DNA of 64,000 nucleotides. Origin: Streptomyces sp. R44. Lineage in GTDB: Bacteria; Actinomycetota; Actinomycetes; Streptomycetales; Streptomycetaceae. The position numbers were made by a program, and so were the translations under genes. Position 1 is the stretch's first letter. Every line of letters begins with the position of its first letter. The stretch covers positions 3,162,001 to 3,226,000 of the forward strand of contig NZ_CP163444.1 of the NCBI RefSeq assembly GCF_041053105.1, in the 5' to 3' direction. A model generated the notes under the pieces. The model made no database searches. It saw nothing but the letters and a program-made list of their open reading frames with translations, and had not been told where the DNA came from. This document shows positions 60,536 to 64,000 of this stretch, piece after piece.

Positions 60536-62188
60536 ATGCCCAGGACCACGTTCACCCGTCAGGAGATCCAGTCCTTCGCGCAGCTCTCGCCGTTCGAGCT
60601 GAAGGACAAGTTCATCCAGCTCGCTCAGGCCGCGCAGGCGGACAAGCCGGGCCAGAAGGACAAGTCGCAGGCCCAGATGCTCAATGCCGGCCGCGGCAAC
60701 CCGAACTGGGTCGCCACCGGCCCCCGCGAGGCCTTCTACGCGCTCGGCTACTTCGCGCTCTCCGAGTCGCGCCGGGTCTGGACCGCCGACAACCTCGGCG
60801 GCATGCCCGAGCTCCCCGGCTCCGGCGGACGCTTCGACACCTTCGTACGCCGCCACCCGGACCTGCCGGGCATCGAGCTGCTGCAGAACTGCGTGGAGTA
60901 CGCGGTGGAGCGCTTCGGCTTCGACAAGGACGCGTTCGTGCACGAGCTGACCGACAGCACGATCGGCGACAACTACCCCGTACCGGACCGGATGCTCACC
61001 CACACCGAGCAGATCGTCCGCGGCTACGTCCACGACGAGATGTTCGACAAGCGGCCGCCGGCCGGGAACCTGTCGCTGTTCGCGACCGAGGGCGGCACGG
61101 CCGCGATGTGCTACGTCTTCGACTCCCTGATGAAGAACGGGATCCTGAAGAAGGGCGACAGGATCGCCCTCATGGTGCCGGTCTTCACCCCGTACATCGA
61201 GATCCCCGAGCTGGACACGTACGAGTTCGACGTCGTCACCGTCAACGCGAGCAGCTTCGCGGAGGCCGGCGTGCGCGAGTGGCGCTACCCGGCCGAGGAG
61301 GTCGAGAAGCTGGCCGACCCGTCGGTCAAGCTGGTCTGCGTCGTCAACCCGTCCAACCCGCCGTCGCTGGCGATGAGCGAGCGCGTCGCGCACCAGATCA
61401 AGGACATCGTCGCCGGGCCGAACCCGAACCTGCTGATCGTCACGGACGACGTGTACGGCACCTTCGTGGAGGGCTTCCGCTCGCTCGCCGCCGACATCCC
61501 GCGCAACACCCTCCTCGTGTACTCGTACTCCAAGCACTACGGCTGCACCGGCCACCGGCTCGGCGTCATCGGCCTCCACGACGACAACGTCATCGACGAG
61601 ATGCTCACGAGGCTGCCGCAGGCGGAGAAGGACCGGCTGAACAGGCGGTACGGGTCGCTGTCCCTGGAGCCGGAGAGGATCCGCTTCATCGACCGGCTCG
61701 TCGCCGACTCCCGCCAGGTCGCCCTCAACCACACCGCCGGGCTCTCCCTCCCCCAGCAGGTGATGATGGCGCTCTTCTCCCTCTTCGACATGCTGGAGGA
61801 GGGCCAGGCCTACAAGCACAGGATCCGCGCCATCGTGCGGCAGCGCCTCGACCTGCTCCTCGAAGGCGCCCAGATGAAGATCGCCGACGACCCGAAGCGG
61901 GCCGGGTACTACATCGAGCTCGACCTCCTCGCGGAGGCGGAGCGGGTGCACGGCAAGGACTTCGCGGACTTCCTGGAGAAGAACTACGAGCCGGTCGACC
62001 CGCTGTTCCGGCTCGCCGAGCAGACGAGCGTGGTGCTCCTGAACGGCGGCGGCTTCGACGGCCCCGAGTGGTCGGTCCGCGTCTCGCTCGCCAACCTCGA
62101 CGACCTGGACTACCTGAAGATCGGCCACCACCTGCGGGCGATCTTCAACGACTACGCGGAGGAGTGGAAGGCCACGCGGGTCGTCTGA
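60536..62188 (+). CDS. asdA: aspartate 4-decarboxylase
   Basis: A 550-residue PLP enzyme that beta-decarboxylates L-aspartate to L-alanine and CO2, a dodecamer in characterised members. The long N-terminal region (FAQLSPFELKDKFIQLAQAA, LNAGRGNPNWVATGPR) and the aminotransferase-like core are typical. The PLP Lys is in YSYSKHYGCTGHRLGVIG, and VVNPSNPPSLAMS marks the substrate loop. Together with the exchanger upstream it forms an aspartate decarboxylation cycle that consumes protons. ATG 60536 follows AAGGA. Confidence 0.93.
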   Translation: MPRTTFTRQEIQSFAQLSPFELKDKFIQLAQAAQADKPGQKDKSQAQMLNAGRGNPNWVATGPREAFYALGYFALSESRRVWTADNLGGMPELPGSGGRFDTFVRRHPDLPGIELLQNCVEYAVERFGFDKDAFVHELTDSTIGDNYPVPDRMLTHTEQIVRGYVHDEMFDKRPPAGNLSLFATEGGTAAMCYVFDSLMKNGILKKGDRIALMVPVFTPYIEIPELDTYEFDVVTVNASSFAEAGVREWRYPAEEVEKLADPSVKLVCVVNPSNPPSLAMSERVAHQIKDIVAGPNPNLLIVTDDVYGTFVEGFRSLAADIPRNTLLVYSYSKHYGCTGHRLGVIGLHDDNVIDEMLTRLPQAEKDRLNRRYGSLSLEPERIRFIDRLVADSRQVALNHTAGLSLPQQVMMALFSLFDMLEEGQAYKHRIRAIVRQRLDLLLEGAQMKIADDPKRAGYYIELDLLAEAERVHGKDFADFLEKNYEPVDPLFRLAEQTSVVLLNGGGFDGPEWSVRVSLANLDDLDYLKIGHHLRAIFNDYAEEWKATRVV

Positions 62189-62203
62189 CCGGTACGAAGG
62201 GGG

Positions 62204-62246
62204 GCGCGCCCCGGTCGGCGGTGGGGTGGAGCCGACCGGGGCGCGC
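62204..62246. terminator. bidirectional terminator between decarboxylase and chitinase genes
   Basis: A perfect 16-bp stem (62204-62219 with 62231-62246) with an 11-nt loop lies between two convergent stop codons. Confidence 0.92.
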
Positions 62247-62272
62247 GGTGTGGGGGGACACGGGGGTCCTGA

Positions 62273-63784
62273 TCACTTGTAGGCGCCGAAGGCCTTCGTG
62301 AAGGCGAGGGGCTGCTGGAGGATCGAGGAGCAGGTGGGGTCGGCGTAGGTCACGGCGCCGGCCGCGCACTGCTTGTCGCGGGTCGAGGACCACATGGAGA
62401 GCCAGCCGAGGCCCTTGGACTTCGCGAAGTCGACCAGCTGGGTGGCGTCGTCGACCTTGAAGACCTCGCTGCTGACGTCGTTGACGCCGATCATCGGGGT
62501 CACCGCGACGGCCTTCCAGGCGGCCGCGTCGGAGAGGCCGAGGACGCCCTTGATCTGGGCCTGCGTCGCGGTCGCGGCCTGGATGGCGTACGTGCCCATG
62601 TCGGCGCTGTACGCGGGGCCGTAGTCCATCGCCATGATGTTGACGGCGTCGACGCGGACCCCGTTCCGCCGGGCGTCGGCGATCAGGTCCACGCCGGGCT
62701 GGGTGAGGCCCTCGGGCATGACGGGGAGGGTGAAGGAGACGTTCAGGCCCGGGTGGGACTTCTGGAGCTGGGCGATCGCCTGGGAGCGGCGGGTGTTGGC
62801 GGCGGTGTCCGGCAGGGCCGCGCCCTCGATGTCGAAGTCGACCTTGGTGAGCTTGTACTGGTCGACGACCTTGCCGTACGCGGTGGCGAGCGCCGAGGAG
62901 GTCGAGCAGTTGAGGGCCAGTTCGTGCCCGGCGGCGCCGCCGAAGGAGACGCGGACGTCACCGCCCTTGGCGCGCAGGGCGCCGATCTGGGCGGCGACCT
63001 TGTCGTTCGCGAGGTCGGTGACGCCGCCCCACAGCGGGGCGCAGGAGCCGCCGGAGGTGATGAAGGCGAGGTTGAACTCCTTCACGCCGGTGGCGTCGGC
63101 GGTCGCGAGCAGGTCGTACGCGGGGTAGAGCGAGGTGTCGACGTACGGGGCGTACCGGGCGGCCGGGGCGGGGGCACCGGTCGTGGTGGGGGCCGGGGTC
63201 GGCGTGGGGGCCGTGGTCGCCGTGGCGGTCGGCTTCGGGCTGGTGGTGGCGGTCGGCGTGGGCTTCACGGTCGCGGTGGCCGTCGGCTTCGGGGTGGCCG
63301 TCGCGGTGGGCTGCTCGGTGGGGCGGCCGCTGGGGGTGGGGGCGGGGCCTCCGGCGGAGCAGACGGCCTTGTTGATGAGGCAGTTGGCGGGGTCGCCGGC
63401 CTGCCCGGTGGCGGAGGTGACGAAGCCGACGGTGACGGACTGGCCGGGCGCCAGCTGCTTGTTCCAGCTCGCGGGCTTCACGGTGACGTGGCTGCCGGAG
63501 ACGGTGTGCTCGCCGTTCCAGAGGGAGCCGATGGTGGTGCCGGCCGGGAGGTCGAACTCCAGGGTCCAGTCGGACTGGGTGGCGGTCGTCTCGTTGGTGA
63601 CGACGTACTGGCCGGTGTAGCCGCCGGTCCAGGAGCTGGTCCGGGTGTAGGCGGCGCCGACGGCGGCGGCCTGGGCGGTGCCGGTGAGCCAGAAGGCGGC
63701 GCCGCCGACGACGGCCGCCGTGACGACCGCTCCGACGGCCTTGGTCCGGGTGCTCGTCCTGCGCCGGTGCGAAGTGCTGCCCAT
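62273..63784 (-). CDS. secreted chitinase, CBM2-linker-GH18
   Basis: A 503-residue secreted enzyme: signal peptide (about 1-40, ending TAQAA), a CBM2 cellulose/chitin-binding domain (about 43-142, VGAAYTRTSSWTGGYTGQY), a Pro-Thr linker (about 148-205) of repeating PTATATPKPT-type units, and a GH18 domain (about 210-500). The catalytic motif is KVDFDIEG (E320 as acid); the first Asp of DxxDxDxE is Thr, seen in some bacterial GH18 enzymes. No clear chitin direct repeats or DasR site were found upstream. An in-frame start at 63856 is possible but would spoil the signal peptide. Confidence 0.92.
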   Translation of the reverse strand: MGSTSHRRRTSTRTKAVGAVVTAAVVGGAAFWLTGTAQAAAVGAAYTRTSSWTGGYTGQYVVTNETTATQSDWTLEFDLPAGTTIGSLWNGEHTVSGSHVTVKPASWNKQLAPGQSVTVGFVTSATGQAGDPANCLINKAVCSAGGPAPTPSGRPTEQPTATATPKPTATATVKPTPTATTSPKPTATATTAPTPTPAPTTTGAPAPAARYAPYVDTSLYPAYDLLATADATGVKEFNLAFITSGGSCAPLWGGVTDLANDKVAAQIGALRAKGGDVRVSFGGAAGHELALNCSTSSALATAYGKVVDQYKLTKVDFDIEGAALPDTAANTRRSQAIAQLQKSHPGLNVSFTLPVMPEGLTQPGVDLIADARRNGVRVDAVNIMAMDYGPAYSADMGTYAIQAATATQAQIKGVLGLSDAAAWKAVAVTPMIGVNDVSSEVFKVDDATQLVDFAKSKGLGWLSMWSSTRDKQCAAGAVTYADPTCSSILQQPLAFTKAFGAYK

Positions 63785-63934
63785 CGCGTGCCTGCCTCTG
63801 TGTGCCGGGGGTGGGAGTGGGGTGCGGCAGCACGCTAGCGAGCGGGAAACGGACAAATGCCGTGACGGGGAGCAGGGTTGGGATTCTTAGGCTCCGCTTA
63901 AGGAAGGCATCGGAACCACGAAAGGTTGGGCGCG

Positions 63935-64000
63935 GTGCGTCACGCCTTGCGGCGGCGGCCGCGGCGGCCCGCGCCCCCGCCCGTACCGGCTCCGCGTCCG
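63935..64000 (+). CDS. possible start of a gene cut by the window edge
   Basis: A GTG at 63935 opens a frame (MRHALRRRPRRPAPPPVPAPRP) that runs to the window end, after a GAAAGG about 10 nt upstream. The Arg/Pro-rich start is typical of the cytosolic head of a membrane protein or sensor kinase, but 22 codons do not allow a call. Confidence 0.35.
   Translation, partial: MRHALRRRPRRPAPPPVPAPRP

Overview
The window is a piece of a Streptomyces chromosome. This rests on very high GC with strong third-position GC bias, an AdpA-type regulator carrying a TTA (bldA) codon, a complete desferrioxamine operon under two DmdR/IdeR iron boxes, XRE/DUF397 regulatory pairs, and many secreted polysaccharide-active enzymes. 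Several neighbours (leucine catabolism, desABCD, hexosaminidase, glmS, adpA, orn) match my memory of one conserved block of the Streptomyces core chromosome.

Layout. 0-10.5 kb: a fused ABC exporter, a small protein resembling the C-terminal small-subunit region of type I-C Cas8c, and a nitrogen-catabolism set (solute:sodium symporter, agmatinase, ThDP enzyme) with a divergent PucR regulator. 10.5-17.8 kb: a tightly packed minus-strand operon of a zinc metalloprotease, a trypsin-like protease, a trypsin-like protease with a degenerate NTPase half, and a STAND NTPase. An 18-bp perfect palindrome sits just upstream. It looks like a protease/NTPase conflict (immunity) system. 18-23 kb: a secreted protein, an HTH-membrane protein, acyl-CoA dehydrogenase, thioesterase and a cation diffusion facilitator. 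23-26.7 kb: accessory regulators, three overlapping mini-ORFs, and two tandem paralogous units. Each unit encodes a 66-75 aa single-pass membrane protein behind a structured leader with four mutually exclusive pairing segments, the last one abutting the start codon.

26.8-34 kb: a phosphatase-like protein, a TetR regulator with two 16-bp operator-like sites, and the leucine/isovalerate operon (acyl-CoA carboxylase beta and alpha subunits, HMG-CoA lyase, acyl-CoA dehydrogenase). 34-37.3 kb: a degenerate M15-like Tat protein, a small membrane protein and a DUF1906 cell-wall enzyme. 37.4-45 kb: siderophore-interacting protein and desABCD, with a TnpB-only IS200/IS605-type element inserted exactly at the desB stop codon. 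45-49.1 kb: a possible peptide-modification locus (Cys-rich protein, JmjC oxygenase, DUF397-like small protein) beside an XRE/DUF397 pair. 49.2-57.7 kb: lipoprotein hexosaminidase, glmS, an acetate-transporter-family protein, universal stress protein, adpA and orn. 57.8-62.2 kb: tRNA-His and an aspartate decarboxylation module (aspartate/alanine exchanger, a decayed second exchanger, aspartate 4-decarboxylase). 62.3-63.8 kb: a CBM2-GH18 chitinase.

The strongest candidates for undescribed biology are the tandem leader/mini-membrane-protein units (about 25.6-26.7 kb), the protease/STAND operon (10.5-17.8 kb), and the orphan Cas8c C-terminus-like protein at 3993-4364.
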